From the NCBI RefSeq assembly GCF_036785885.1, contig NC_092329.1, forward strand, positions 744,001-808,000: a DNA stretch of 64,000 nucleotides, given 5' to 3'. The notes under the pieces were generated by a model. It worked only from the letters and a program-made list of their open reading frames with translations. It was not told the DNA's origin and did no database searches. Positions 45,022-56,121 of this stretch are shown here, piece by piece. Within the stretch, counting starts at the first letter, position 1; each line of letters starts with the position of its first letter. Origin of the DNA: Coffea arabica (Eukaryota > Streptophyta > Magnoliopsida > Gentianales > Rubiaceae). The position numbers and the translations under genes were made by a program.

Positions 45022-47277
45022 ATGGCCAGGACGCGATCCAAGCGCACGGCAGAGAGCACCGGCCCTGGGGGCGGTGAGGGGTTCCAGCAGAAAGAGGCTG
45101 GGGCGTCCCAGGGCGCCGGGGGCTCAGCCCTTTCAGGGGAGCGGAGGCAGCAGATCTTCCAGTTTGTGACGGAGAACCTCCCCATGCTGGAGGATATAAT
45201 CCGGCAGGCGAAAAAGGGAGAGGGGGCTGGGGGTGCGCAGACCTCCAAGGCCAAGGGGAAGGAGAAGGAGTTACCCCCTGATCCTTCGGAGGATGAGTCG
45301 CGAGACCAACCTCCTAGGAGGAAGCGCCCCCGGACTCCTCCCCGCCCCCGAGCCTCGGTGGTCGGGGACAGCGAGAGGTATTCCCGCGACAGGTCCGCGA
45401 GGAGCCATCCCAGAGACCCCTCTCCGAGGAAGCCCACACGGAATGGGTTCGAGCGTTCCACGGCTCGGTCTGTCAAGAGCCGGCCCCGCGACCCCATTTA
45501 TCTGGACCCTGCTCGGGATGAGCTCGAGCAGATCTTGAGGCCCCGGCCATACGAGGACAACTATGCAACCTCGCCTTTTACCCGGGAGATAGAGGACTAC
45601 CCCCTACCCCGGAGGTTTAAGATCCCGAGCATCGAGATGTACGATGCCTCTACGGACCCAGAGGACCACCTCTCGGTCTTCTTGACGCATATGCGCCTGC
45701 AAACCGCCGTGGATGAGGTCCGCTGCAAGACCTTCCCCATGTTCCTAAAGGGGAAGGCGCGGCTCTGGTTCCAGGGGTTGAAACCGGGGTCTATACGGAG
45801 CTTTCCCGAGTTGGCTCGGCAGTTTGCAGCCCAGTTTGTCTCCTCGAAAGTCTACGCGAGGAACGCAACCCACCTGATGTCCATCAGACAGAGGCCTGAG
45901 GAGTCGCTGAGGAATTTCATGACCCGCTTCAATGCGGAGAGCTTGCAGGTCAGGGACAAAAATGAAAAAGTGGTCATGGTCGCCTTCACAAATGGGCTCA
46001 GGGTGGAGGAGCTCTTCTATGACCTGGCCAAGAAGCCTCCCGTAAACCTGGAGGAACTCTTACGCAGGGCGCACGAGGCCGCTAATGCGGAGGAGGCAGG
46101 TCGTCTGAAGAAAGAATCAGATCGGGAGCTCGGAAATCGGAAAGGTCGGACGAACCCCCCGGAGGGCAAGGACGTCCCGTCCAAGAAAAACGTCTTCGAC
46201 CGGCTCTCGAAGGAGAAGGCCCCTGCTCTGCCGCCACTCCCAGAGAAGACCTACACCCCTCTAACACGGCCCAAAGCTCAGATCTTGGCCGTTATGGAGG
46301 CGGAAGGACTAGGAGATCGGCCGCCAAAAATGGGGACGCCCCGAAACAAAAGGAACCAGGACAGGTACTGCGCCTTTCACCGCGACGTGGGACACGACAC
46401 GGAGGGATGCTGGGCCCTGCGTAAGGAGATAGAAGACCTGATCCAGCGCGGCTTTTTAGGGCGGTTCGTGCGCCGACCAGGCCAGGAGCCCGGGCGCAGC
46501 CACTACGGAGACAGGCACGAGGGACGGCGTCGGGACCGCCCAGAGCGGCGCGACGCTCCTCAGGGCCACTCTCCCGACCAGGACACCCAGAACCTGGCGG
46601 GGGTGATAAACACCATTGCCGGAGGTCCCACAGGGGGGAACAGCCATGCAGCTCGGAAGAACAAGCGACCACCCCCCGAAGGGGACGATTCCTTGAAGCG
46701 CTTGCGCATGGACGAGAAGATCACCTTCGGGCCAAGGGATGCGGTCCCCCTGGCTTCTGGGAACCATGAGGCCATCGTGATAGACATTGTCACCAACAAC
46801 TATCGGGTGAAAAAGGTATATGTCGACCAGGGTAGTGCGGTCGACATCATGTTCTACAGGGTGTTCAAGGTGCTCGGATTAAGGGATGACCAGCTCACCC
46901 CGGTTCGGACATCTCTGGTGGGATTTACCGGACCACCCATCAGGTCGGAAGGGATGATCATCCTGATGGTCACAGTAGGACAGGCTCCCAAATGCCGGAC
47001 TGTTCCCGTCAACTTCGTGGTGGTCAGGCAGCCGTCCCCGTACAATGTGTTCCTGGGGAGGCCTGCTTTGAACGCCCTCCGGGCTGTCTCCTCCACTTAC
47101 CACCTCAGCGTCAAGTTCTCTACCCCGGGAGGGATAGCCGAGGTGCACGGCGACCCGGAGGTAGCCAGGGCTTGTTACCTAGCCACACTCCGGGGGCAGG
47201 AAAAGGTGGTCGCCCAGACAACCTGTCTGGAGCCCTACATCCCAGGGGACGAGGCCCAACAGCTGGGCACAGGATGA
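45022..47277 (+). CDS. Tat gag-protease polyprotein (751 aa)
   Basis: Starts at the first ATG after the leader (MARTRSKRT). Charged N-terminus rich in Arg/Pro. Capsid-type Retrotrans_gag domain at about 190-340 with FLKGKARLWFQGL and FVSSKVYARNATHLMSIRQR. Nucleocapsid-like motif at about 448 with YCAFHRDVGHDTEGC, a CxFHxxxGHxTxxC finger typical of Tat gags. Retropepsin at about 595-700 with VYVDQGSAVDIMFY (active-site D, where D-S/T-G is usual; here DQGS) and NVFLGRPALNALRAVSS. Ends in TGA at 47275. The next open frame is shifted by one base (+1), while RNase H and integrase return to this frame. A single gag-pol ORF broken by two small indels is likely; programmed shifting is less likely. 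Confidence 0.85.
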   Translation: MARTRSKRTAESTGPGGGEGFQQKEAGASQGAGGSALSGERRQQIFQFVTENLPMLEDIIRQAKKGEGAGGAQTSKAKGKEKELPPDPSEDESRDQPPRRKRPRTPPRPRASVVGDSERYSRDRSARSHPRDPSPRKPTRNGFERSTARSVKSRPRDPIYLDPARDELEQILRPRPYEDNYATSPFTREIEDYPLPRRFKIPSIEMYDASTDPEDHLSVFLTHMRLQTAVDEVRCKTFPMFLKGKARLWFQGLKPGSIRSFPELARQFAAQFVSSKVYARNATHLMSIRQRPEESLRNFMTRFNAESLQVRDKNEKVVMVAFTNGLRVEELFYDLAKKPPVNLEELLRRAHEAANAEEAGRLKKESDRELGNRKGRTNPPEGKDVPSKKNVFDRLSKEKAPALPPLPEKTYTPLTRPKAQILAVMEAEGLGDRPPKMGTPRNKRNQDRYCAFHRDVGHDTEGCWALRKEIEDLIQRGFLGRFVRRPGQEPGRSHYGDRHEGRRRDRPERRDAPQGHSPDQDTQNLAGVINTIAGGPTGGNSHAARKNKRPPPEGDDSLKRLRMDEKITFGPRDAVPLASGNHEAIVIDIVTNNYRVKKVYVDQGSAVDIMFYRVFKVLGLRDDQLTPVRTSLVGFTGPPIRSEGMIILMVTVGQAPKCRTVPVNFVVVRQPSPYNVFLGRPALNALRAVSSTYHLSVKFSTPGGIAEVHGDPEVARACYLATLRGQEKVVAQTTCLEPYIPGDEAQQLGTG

Positions 47278-50200
47278 GACTGAGGAATTCCCCTTAAGGG
47301 AGGATCGGCCCAACCAGGTCCTCCGCATCGGAGCCTTGTTGCCCGCCAGAGAGAAGGAGGACTTGAAAGCTCTGCTAAGAGAGTACTCCCAGGTCTTCGC
47401 TTGGTCGGTTGATGACATGCCTGGGATCCCAACGGACCTGGCAGTCCACCACCTTGACGTCGACCCTCACTTCAAGCCGGTGAAGCAGAAGAAAAGGAGT
47501 TTTGCCCCTGAGAGGAACGAGGTGATCAAGGCGAAGGTCGGCAAGCTGTTGGAGTCCAAGATCATCCTGGAGGTCTACTACCCGACCTGGTTGGCCAATC
47601 CGGTCCTAGTCAAGAAGGAGGACCAGACCTGGAGGATGTGCGTAGACTTCACGGATCTTAACAAAGCCTACCCGAAGGATTGCTTTCCCCTGCCTAGAAT
47701 CGACAGGTTAGTAGACTCTACTGTGGGTTTTGATGTTTTATGCTTCTTGGATGCTTTTAAGGGATACCACCAGATAGAGATGGATGAGGAGGATCGGGAT
47801 AAGACCTCCTTCATCACTGAAGAAGGGACCTACTGCTACAGAACCATGCCGTTCGGACTTAAGAACGCGGGGGCCACTTACCAGCGCCTGGTCAACAAGC
47901 TATTCCGAGGCCAGATCGGCAGGAACATGGAGGTCTATGTGGACGACATGATCGTCAAAAGTCGGACTGACCAGCGGCTCATACCCGACCTGAGGGAGAT
48001 CTTGAACATCCTGCTGCAAAGCCGGATGCGCCTAAATCCAAAGAAGTGCACCTTTGGGGTCAGGTCGGGAAGGTTCCTTGGTTTCTTGGTGTCACGAGAC
48101 GGAATCAGGGCCAACCCGGACAAGCTCCAGGCCATCGTGGACATGGCCCCCCCAAGGAACGTGAAGGAAGTCCAGCGGCTCACGGGGAGAATGGCAGCCC
48201 TGAGCAGGTTCCTCTCGCGTTCCGCGGTTCGGGGACTACCCTTCTGGCGTCCAAGGACTTTCGTTGGACCGAGGAGTGTCAAAAAGCGTTCGCCGACCTG
48301 AAAGCGTATCTGGCCGAGCTGCCAACTCTGACCGCCCCAGAGTTAGGGGAGACCCTATTCCTATATCTGTCCACCTGCAACGAGGCCGTTAGTGCGGTCT
48401 TGGTACGGGAGGACAAGGGGGCTCAGAGGCCGGTGTATTACGTCAGCCGAGCTCTGCAGGGACCAGAGACGCGATACTCGCCCGCCGAGAAGCTGGTCCT
48501 TGTCTTGGTACATGCTGCTCGCAAGCTCCGCCCTTACTTCCAGGCTCACCGCGTTGTAGTACTGACCGACCAGCCCCTACGGCAGATACTCACCAAGCCC
48601 GAAGTGTCGGGCAGGATGACCAAGTGGGTCGTCGAGCTGGCCGAGCACGACCTTAGCTATCGGCCCCGCACCGCGATCAAGGCCCAGGCCTTAGCAGACT
48701 TCCTTGCGGAGGGGGCTAACTTAAACCAAACCGATTTGACCCCGACACCCACGGACACCCCGGCGGAGCAGCCTTGGGTGCTGTTCGTGGACGGTGCCTC
48801 GAGCAGGGAAGGGAGCGGAGCTGGCCTACTGCTCACCTCGCCAACCGGAAAAGAACTGACCTACGCGCTTAGGTTCGATTTTCCGGCATCCAACAACGAG
48901 GCAGAATATGAGGCCCTCCTGACGGGGCTGCGGATAGCCCACCAGATGGGCGTCACCACAGTCAGAGTTCGGAGCGACTCTCAGCTCGTCGTCCTCCAGG
49001 TCCGCGGGGAGTACGAGGCCAAGGATGAGGTCATGAAGAAATACCTGGCTAAGGTACGGGAGGCGATGGCCCTGTTCAGAACATTTGAAATAGAGCGGGT
49101 GCCGAGGTCCCAGAACAAGCGGGCAGACGCCCTCTCGAAGTTGGCGTCTTCCTCATTTGCCCACCTGAGCAAGGAGGTCTTAGTAGAGGTGGTAAAACAA
49201 AAAAGTATCGATCAGGCTCAGGTCCTGGCTATAGACAGCTCGGCCACCTGGATGACGCCCCTCATAGATTTCCTCAGCTCGGGTGCCCTCCCCGAAAACA
49301 AAGCCGAGGCACGCCGAATCCAGCTCCGGGCTGCCAAGTACGCCTACACCGGGGGTACCCTCTATAGGAGATCGTATCTGTCCCCCTGGTTAAAGTGCGT
49401 GACTCCCGAAGAAGGTGATTACGTCCTGCGCGAAGTCCATGAAGGAATATGTGCGGCACACGTGGGATCTCGGGTATTGGCCAAAAAGTGCCTCCTTCTG
49501 GGCTACTACTGGCCCTCTGTCTTCCGAGACGCAGCAGATCTGGTCCAGAAATGCCGAGCTTGCCAGGTACACGCCTCGCTGCGTCATCAGCTAGTTCAGG
49601 AGATGATTCCCATCCATAGTCCTTGGCCCTTCGCTCAATGGGGGATAGACCTCCTGGGTCCCTTCCCCCGAGCCCCGGGGAGATATGAGCATCTCGTGGT
49701 GGCCATTGACTACTTCACAAAATGGGTGGAGGCGGAGCCCCTGGTCTGTATCTCGGGGAAGGCAATTCGGAGATTCTTCTGGAAGAGCATAGTTTGCCGG
49801 TTTGGGATTCCGCATGTCCTGGTATCCGACAACGGCCGCCAGTTCGCCGAGAACCCTTTCCGGAGCTGGTACGCTGAGCTTGGAATCAACCAACACTTCA
49901 CGTCGGTTGGTCATCCCCATGCCAATGGTCAGGTGGAGAACGCTAACCGAACTGTTCTGCAAGGGTTGAAGACTAAACTGGAGTCCGCCCAATCGAGCTG
50001 GCTGGATGAGCTTCCCAGCGTCCTCTGGGCTTACCGTACTACGCCCCGGACGGCTACCCAAGAGACCCCGTTCTCCCTAACTTACGGAGTAGAGGCGGTG
50101 GTGCCAGCGGAAGTCGGACTTCCCTCACCCAGAACACAGAATTTCGTGGCAACCTCCAACGAGGAAGAGCTTCGGTGCAGCTTGGACATGCTCGAAGCCA

Positions 50201-50481
50201 GGCGTGAGGAAGCGGCTGTTCGGATGGCTAAGTATAAAAGCCAGCTCGCCCGCTATCACAACGCCAAAGTGAGGACGGTACAGTACCAGCCTGGGGACCT
50301 CGTCCTAAGGAAGAACTCGATCAGCCGAACTCACAGTTCCAACAAGCTCGACCCAAATTGGGAGGGCCCCTACAAGGTCATTGAGGTAGGTCGGGCCGGT
50401 TACTGCAGGTTCGCCAGCATGGATGGATCCGAGGTACCCCGTACTTGGCACTTCTCCAATCTGCGATTGTTTATAGCATAG
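47264..50481 (+). pseudogene. Tat pol: RT, RNase H, second RNase H, integrase (frameshifted)
   Basis: RT frame (about 47264-48240) with KAYPKDCFPLPRIDRLVDST, FLDAFKGYHQI, MPFGLKNAGATYQRLV and YVDD (about 47936). Near 48225-48250 the frame changes; the downstream frame resumes LLASKDFRWTEECQKAF. First RNase H (LFLYLSTCNEAVSAVLVRED), then a second RNase H with VLFVDGAS, NNEAEYEALL, SDSQLVV and RADALSKLA, the archaeal-type domain special to Tat elements. Integrase: H-H-C-C zinc region (VHEGICAAH...KCRACQVHA), core D (IDLLGPF), D (VSDNGRQF) and E (NGQVENANRTV). Ends RTWHFSNLRLFIA. Catalytic residues look intact; only the two frame changes block a single polyprotein. Confidence 0.85.
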
Positions 50482-51272
50482 GGTGGCCTAGAAATTCGAG
50501 TCTGTACTCTGGAATCAGAATTCTTGTTTTCTCAATCAATAAAAGCCTGAATTTACAATCTGCTTGTACTTGTTTCATGGTCACATTTTTAACGAGTCTG
50601 CACCTCACACTAGCACACTAAGCGATCTCTCGCTCAATGTCCTAGTGGGGGGCTAGGGGTACGGAGCGGGTCAAGTGTGAAGTGTTCGACCCAGGAGGTC
50701 GGCACGAACGCAATTAATGTTTAAAGTGTGAAGTGTTCGACCCAGGGGGTCGGCACGAACGCACTTAGTGTTTAAAGTGTGAAGTGTTCGACCCAAGAGG
50801 TCGGCACGAATGCACTTAAGGTTTAAAGTATGAAGTGGTCGACCCAGGAGGTCGGCACGAGCGCACTTAATGTTTATGAACTGTTCGACCCAGGAGGTCG
50901 GATCGACAGAATGGGAGCCGGCAAGAAATGCAGAATAGTCCTCAAGTTTTATACATGCATTCGAGGCCTATCTATTACAAGGCTTACAGAGTCTCTGAGC
51001 CGCCTATCTATTACAAGGTATTCCACCTATCTACCGCAAAATTCCCGAGTTGGCGGCCCCCTTCGGTGTCTGTTCTACCCGCTGGTGGCCCGACCGGGAT
51101 AGGAGCTGAAGGTACATCTTAATCATGTTGAGAGGCGTATGGTGGAAGCCATTCAGGAGCCCGGGAGCAGGGGAGCCCTTCCGTCTCGGATGGACCTCCA
51201 AGAGCATTTTCAACTGGAGCACGGTCACATCCTTATAAGAAGACAGAAAGGGTCCCTGGGGTGGCTGCCGCC
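50482..51272 (+). other. Tat 3' spacer after integrase
   Basis: Contains an AATAAA at about 50538-50543 and 4.5 tandem repeats (listed separately). From about 50920 onward nothing further is recognisable. Confidence 0.5.
50673..50908 (+). repeat. 51-bp tandem repeats (about 4.5 copies)
   Basis: Units start at 50673, 50724, 50775 and 50826, each beginning AAGTGTGAAGTGTTCGACCC or a one-base variant, with a core CGACCCAGGAGGTCGGCACG that is itself partly palindromic. The last unit is partial. Tandem repeats between pol and the 3' LTR are common in the Tat lineage. Confidence 0.9.
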
Positions 51273-53727
51273 CTAGACCACCGGCTCCTTCCCGGCAGCT
51301 CGGCCAGGAGACCCGTCCTCCTCCAAGGGAACTTCCTCCAGCTCGGCCCCAGTGTCAGCCCGGGTCGCCAGCTCCTTCAGGGAGTGCCCCTTGCGATACC
51401 CGTCGAAGAGCCAGTCCAGCCTCGCCTCGGCTGCAGGGTTGTAGTCCTTGAATCTCGCCAAGTCGAGACCAGGAGGATTGAGCTTCTTCACCTTGTCCAG
51501 GGCCCGGGTGCAGCCGACCTGGAGGATGGGCAGGTTGAGGTGGGCGATGTCCTCCTCAAACTGGTCGGACGTAAGGAACTCCCGAACAGCCCTCTTCCGC
51601 TCCCGGCTGACGGTGCCGGAGAGCTCGAGGACATGCTCCTCCTTCAGCTTGGCCACACCGGCCTTCTCCTGGTCGAGCTCCGACCTGGTAGAGGCGAGCT
51701 GGACCTGAGCAGCGTCCAGCTCCTTCTCGGCCTTGTCCAGTTTGGCCTTGAGGGAGCTTGCCTCCTTGAGGGCCTGGGACAGATTCTTCTCCGCCTCCAG
51801 GTTCTTTTTCCGAATCTTCTCCAGGTCGGGTGACAGCTCGGAGAAGCAGGTCACCAGGGCGGCACCAGCGGCGTTGGCCTGAAGGAGAAAGAAAGCAGTT
51901 CAACGCGTCACACTACCTAGCCCAGACACGGAGGCCAAATCATCCCAGGGGCAGAAAACTTACTTGGGCCTGGGAGGTGAAGTACATATCCTGGAGCTCG
52001 GCTGGGTCGGCGAGCTCCATCCACCTCTTGTCCCGCGGAAGGACCGAGCCCACCATCAGCTCCCGAGCTGCCTCAGGGAATTGGACCCGGTCGTTGATGG
52101 AGAGCTTCCAGGAGGGGCAGAAGTGGCGGGGATCGTGCATAGTGGAGGCCTGGCCCGGCTTCTGGGGGAGGATGTGGCGGAAGTGCCACAAGCTCGGAGG
52201 AGGGGACTCCAGAGCATGCTCCTCAGCGGAGCCAACGCCCACGTGGACGGGACCCCCAGATGGCACAAGGGGGAGCGGCGAGGGAACAGCCGGCGCGGGC
52301 CTCTTTTGCCCGACCTGTGGGGCCTCCTCAGCCCTGCCCCTCTTCTGCCCGGCCACTTTCTTCTTGTTGGCGGCCTGCTTGGAGGGGTAGGGTTGTGACG
52401 TCTCTTTCTGGGGGGCTGAGCCGCCCCCCGGGGTGGACGCCCCACCTGGGGCCCCCCGAGCAGCCTCAGGCTGGGGGTCGGGAGTGGCCTCCTCGAGGGG
52501 TGCGCCCAGTAGCTGGGAGAGCTTCCTCACTGCAATGAACACCACCAGATCAGCCAAACGCAAGACAGTTAAGGGTAAAAAAAAAGGAAAACTATATACT
52601 ACAAATGCGACAGGGGCAAAGCCAGCGTTACAGGTGTCGAGTTTGGACTGGGGGGTAGCCACCTCCCCAGAGGATCCGGACACCGTCCCCATCAGCCCGG
52701 CTGCGGAGATCTGCTCAGTGGAGATCTTGGTGACATCGAGCTTCACCTTGGAACCCAACAGCTGGCCGAGGGTCTCGTAGTCCAGGTCCTCCGGGTAGGG
52801 GTCGGCCTTGACTCCCCCAACCTTCCACACATTGGGGGGAAAATGTGTGGACCTGACAAAGAAGAAGTCCTCCTTCCAGTCCTTCACGGAGGAGGGGAGC
52901 CCGTAGAACAACTCTTGGGCCCCTTTTCCCCCCTTGGTCTGGGGGCCACGGCGGGAGAAGTAGTACCACCCCGGGAGGGCGGCCTTAAGAATGAAGGCAG
53001 CTCGGAAGAGGGAGAGAGAGTAAGGGATGTCGCAGAGAAGGCAGTAGATCAGGAATCCGGTGATGATCCTGATAGAGGTGGGATGAAACTGTGTGATTCT
53101 GAGCCCCCAGTGGTTCAGAATCTCGGTTAGAGCTGGATGGATGGGGAGACGGAGCCCTGCGATGAGTTGCTCCCTATAGATGGCTACAAAGCCAGGAGGA
53201 GGCCGGCAGGCCCGGTCGTCGGGCCCGGCCAACCTCGGCTCGTAGGCTCGAGGGATGGAGTACGACCTAGCCAGTTCGGCCAAATCCTGGGGAGAGAGGG
53301 TGGCCTCCTGCAGGTCGGGATAGCCATAGGAGAATTCAGGATCATTCCCCTGCTCGGGAGCAGGGGACCCCCCCGATGAGTCCCTATCCTCCCCGGCTCC
53401 CTCCTGGGCTCCGCCAGGGGAATCATGGGGGGATTTGGGGGAGGGAGTGGAGGTAGCCTGCCGCGCGATGAGCGCGTCGAGCTCGGCTGCCTCCTCAAGG
53501 GCTTGGGCCGAAGGGGAGTGGGCAGACGGAGAACTCATGGTATCGGTAGGCTCAAGTAGGTTTGAGGTGTGGAAGCTGGGGTTAGAGAAAGAAGAAGAGG
53601 AAGGGGGAGGAGGAGAAGATGGTGATGAAGATGAGGGGGAAGGCGAGGAGAGAACGGTGATCCGGGGGGCTCTGCGGCGGACGGAAATTATAGCAACAGA
53701 GGAAGAGGCGCCGGAATGATCCGACAT
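51273..53727 (-). CDS. Antisense gene in the Tat element (755 aa, two predicted introns)
   Basis: Opposite strand to gag-pol. Proposed exons: 53727-52632, 52529-51964, 51878-51273 (2268 nt, no stops; introns of 102 and 85 bp with GTAACG...TTGCAG and GTAAGT...TTCAG). It starts MSDHSGASSS. A Ser/Pro-rich N-terminus is followed by a domain with YREQLIAGLRLPIHPALTEI, then LNHWGLRITQFHPTSIRIIT and LLCDIPYSLSLFRAAFILKA. This resembles the plant gypsy-type transposon protein family (PF04195-like). A proline/glycine-rich linker follows, then a coiled coil (KKNLEAEKNLSQALKEASSL...). Antisense ORFs at this place are known in Tat relatives such as Grande and Retand; their role is unknown. Intron 1 also happens to be open, so retention cannot be excluded. 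An ATAAATA (53967-53961, minus) could be its TATA box. Confidence 0.7.
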
Positions 53728-54189
53728 AAAAAATGGGAGGCGGCAGAAGGCAAAAGAGACACTGCAAAGAGGGAGGATGAATCGCAAAAAGGACTTACTG
53801 ATGACGGCAGGAGAAGGACTGAAGGCTCGCCGGAATCTGGGCACAGGACGCCGGAAGTTGCTGGAAAACGGAAATGTGGGTGCACAGGGGGAGTGATAAC
53901 TTGAAATGCACAAGAAGAAGCGGAAATGGCAAATGGGACAGAGGAGAATTTGGCATCCCCTATTTATGGGGGGAAGAGTGGAGGGAGAACGGTTGCGTGA
54001 ATTTGAACCGACCCCCATGTGAACGCATTTAATGCTGACACGAAAACCGAGGAGGCGGGACAGCTGAAAGGACGCGGGCGCAGCGTCCCTGTGACAGCCC
54101 TGTACCAGAAGTGACCTCGGCAGAGTAGTGTGCGGCTCTGGCCTCCCACGTGGCGGAGGTAGATTAGGTCTGCCTGACAGTCCTACCTA

Positions 54190-54203
54190 ATCTAGGGGGC
54201 TAG
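54190..54203 (+). other. Tat polypurine tract region
   Basis: ATCTAGGGGGCTAG directly before the 3' LTR. It is short and interrupted for a polypurine tract but in the correct place. Confidence 0.5.
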
Positions 54204-54674
54204 TGCAGAGGCCCCATTCTGGGCCCAGACACGTGGCAGCCCAGGAATGGCCGAGCTGGGCCTTGGCCCTCAGACCCCTGGGAGCGGCCCCGGGCCGTAC
54301 CGACTAGGGCTCCCAGGGGAGGCGAAGGTCCTCCCCGAAGAGGTCGGGGGTAATCCCCCTGAGTGCGGGATACTATCTATACTGGGCAAGTCCCGCGTCG
54401 TGCGGAGGTCGGGCTCCCTTGCAGGTATAAATAATAACACACATCCACTGTACAAGGTACGCTCACTATTGACAATTTACTCTGGACAGTTACTACTTCC
54501 CGTGAACCTCACTCACCGGAAAACTAACTTGGCCGTCGGAGTGCCCTCGGGGACAACCCTCGGGCCCCCTTTGTTAGCTCATCCTTTCTGTTTTGCAGGC
54601 TTGGAGTCAGCTCTGCCATCAGCGACCCGAGCTGATCAGGTCAGCTCTCCTAGGGGAAGTCCCGTGCTTCTTCA
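54204..54674 (+). repeat. Tat 3' LTR
   Basis: 471 bp, three transitions from the 5' LTR. TATA box TATAAATA at 54426-54433. In the WAK frame it is open from at least 54247 and fuses to the WAK ectodomain. Confidence 0.95.
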
Positions 54675-55596
54675 CCCAACATTTTCTATAGCAAGGCCTG
54701 GCTGCCAAGATCATTGTGGAAATGTAAGCATTCCATTTCCATTCGGTATTACAGAAGGTTGTTACCTTAACGAAAAATTCTTTATCAACTGCATCAACTC
54801 TTCAACATCTGTCCCTCAACCAGTTCTGCGCAACAGTACAATCAATGTCACAGAAATATCTCTGGAAGGTCAGGTGCACCTTATGCAGTATATAGCAATT
54901 GATTGCTATAATGAAAACAGAAGTTTATTTTCCCACAATTCACCATGGATGAGATTATCTAAACGCTTTACCTTTAACAGTACAGCTAATAAATTCATTG
55001 TCGTTGGCTGTGATGCCTACGGTATAGTTTATGGTTTTGGTCAACACCGGAGCTACGCAACTGGATGTGTCCCTTCCTGTTATTATAAGGAAGATGTAAT
55101 TGATGGCTCTTGTTCTGGCATCGGTTGCTGCCGGACAGATATCCCACCAGGGGCATGGAATATTAATGTGAGGTTGACCAGTCTTAGTAGACACACCAAG
55201 GTGTGGGATTTCAATCCTTGCAGCTATGCTTTTGTGGTCGAAGAGAAGGCTTTCAATTTTTCTGCAGATAACCTCACCAACTTGAGCGTTGATTTAAGTC
55301 TTCCCGTCGTGGCCGATTGGACCATTGAGGACGGGTCATGTGAAGTTGCCCAAAGAAACACGACCTCTTATGCATGCTCTGGTAAAAACAGTCACTGTTA
55401 CGAACCTTTTAAGGGGTTGGGGTACCGTTGTTCTTGCGATCAAGGATACGAAGGCAACCCATATCTCCCTGATGGTTGCCAAGGTATGTGTGGAAAAAAT
55501 TGTTTCATTTATCTAATTAATCCATATATGTATGTGTGTTTCAATTCACATTTGAAATTATGCTTCTGCTTTCTATTTTTTTATTGAATTCTATAG

Positions 55597-55694
55597 CTAT
55601 TAATGAATGCCAAGATCCAGGTCTTTACAATTGTGCGAAGAATAATGTTTGTTACAACACAGTGGACAACTACACATGTCCTTGTCTCAAATAA
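55597..55694 (+). pseudogene. Relic EGF exon of the second WAK
   Basis: Homologous to exon 2 of the intact gene (acceptor CTATAG; AINECQDPGLYNCAKNNVC, then YTCPCLK). It reaches TAA at 55692-55694 exactly where the other gene continues GYHGDG. The exon end and donor are lost. Skipping it keeps frame because the next exon starts in the same phase. Confidence 0.75.
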
Positions 55695-56121
55695 ATTTTT
55701 TCCCAAAGAACTTTCAATCCAAACAAACACGGTCTGGTGTACTTTTGAAAAATGATTTTTACTTGAACAAATCCTTGATAGATCCAACATGATTTTTTTT
55801 TTGGGGTAACATTATGCAGATATTGATGAATGTCAAAAAGAAGAGACCAATAATTGCAGATTCGGAGAACTTTGCATAAACGTCGAAGGAGGCTACAATT
55901 GCTCTTGCCCGAAGGGGTACCTTAAGAAAGATGATGGAAAAGGGCGTGAAGGTTGCACTAAGAAAAGCCATCAAGCACTTGTGGCTGGTATTCTTGCAGG
56001 TAATAGTTTGTCTTTTGTGTTACCGAAGTGTTCCCAAGTATTATACAGATAGGCACAAAGACCAAGCTTGGTCAAAAAGCAAATTACTGTTCTCAGATCA
56101 GCTTAATTTGCATTTTGTTTA

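Larger units (their letters stand above)
44507..54674 (+). mobile_element. Full-length Tat-lineage Ty3/gypsy LTR retrotransposon
   Basis: 10,168 bp, flanked by the 5-bp duplication CCCAA (44502-44506 and 54675-54679). The 471-bp LTRs (44507-44977, 54204-54674) differ at three positions, all transitions (0.6%), so the insertion is young. Order: LTR, PBS, gag-protease, RT, RNase H, second (archaeal-type) RNase H, integrase, 51-bp tandem repeats, antisense gene, polypurine tract, LTR. The dual RNase H and the antisense ORF are marks of the Tat lineage. GC content is far above the AT-rich surroundings. Confidence 0.95.

Noticed and set aside
46292..46799. Minus-strand ORFs opposite gag-protease.
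   Set aside because: Shadow frames in GC-rich coding DNA with no recognisable motifs.
53184..53498. GC-rich plus- and minus-strand ORFs within the Tat 3' region.
   Set aside because: They are alternative frames of the antisense gene in GC-rich DNA; only the 53727-51273 frame shows domains and splice logic.
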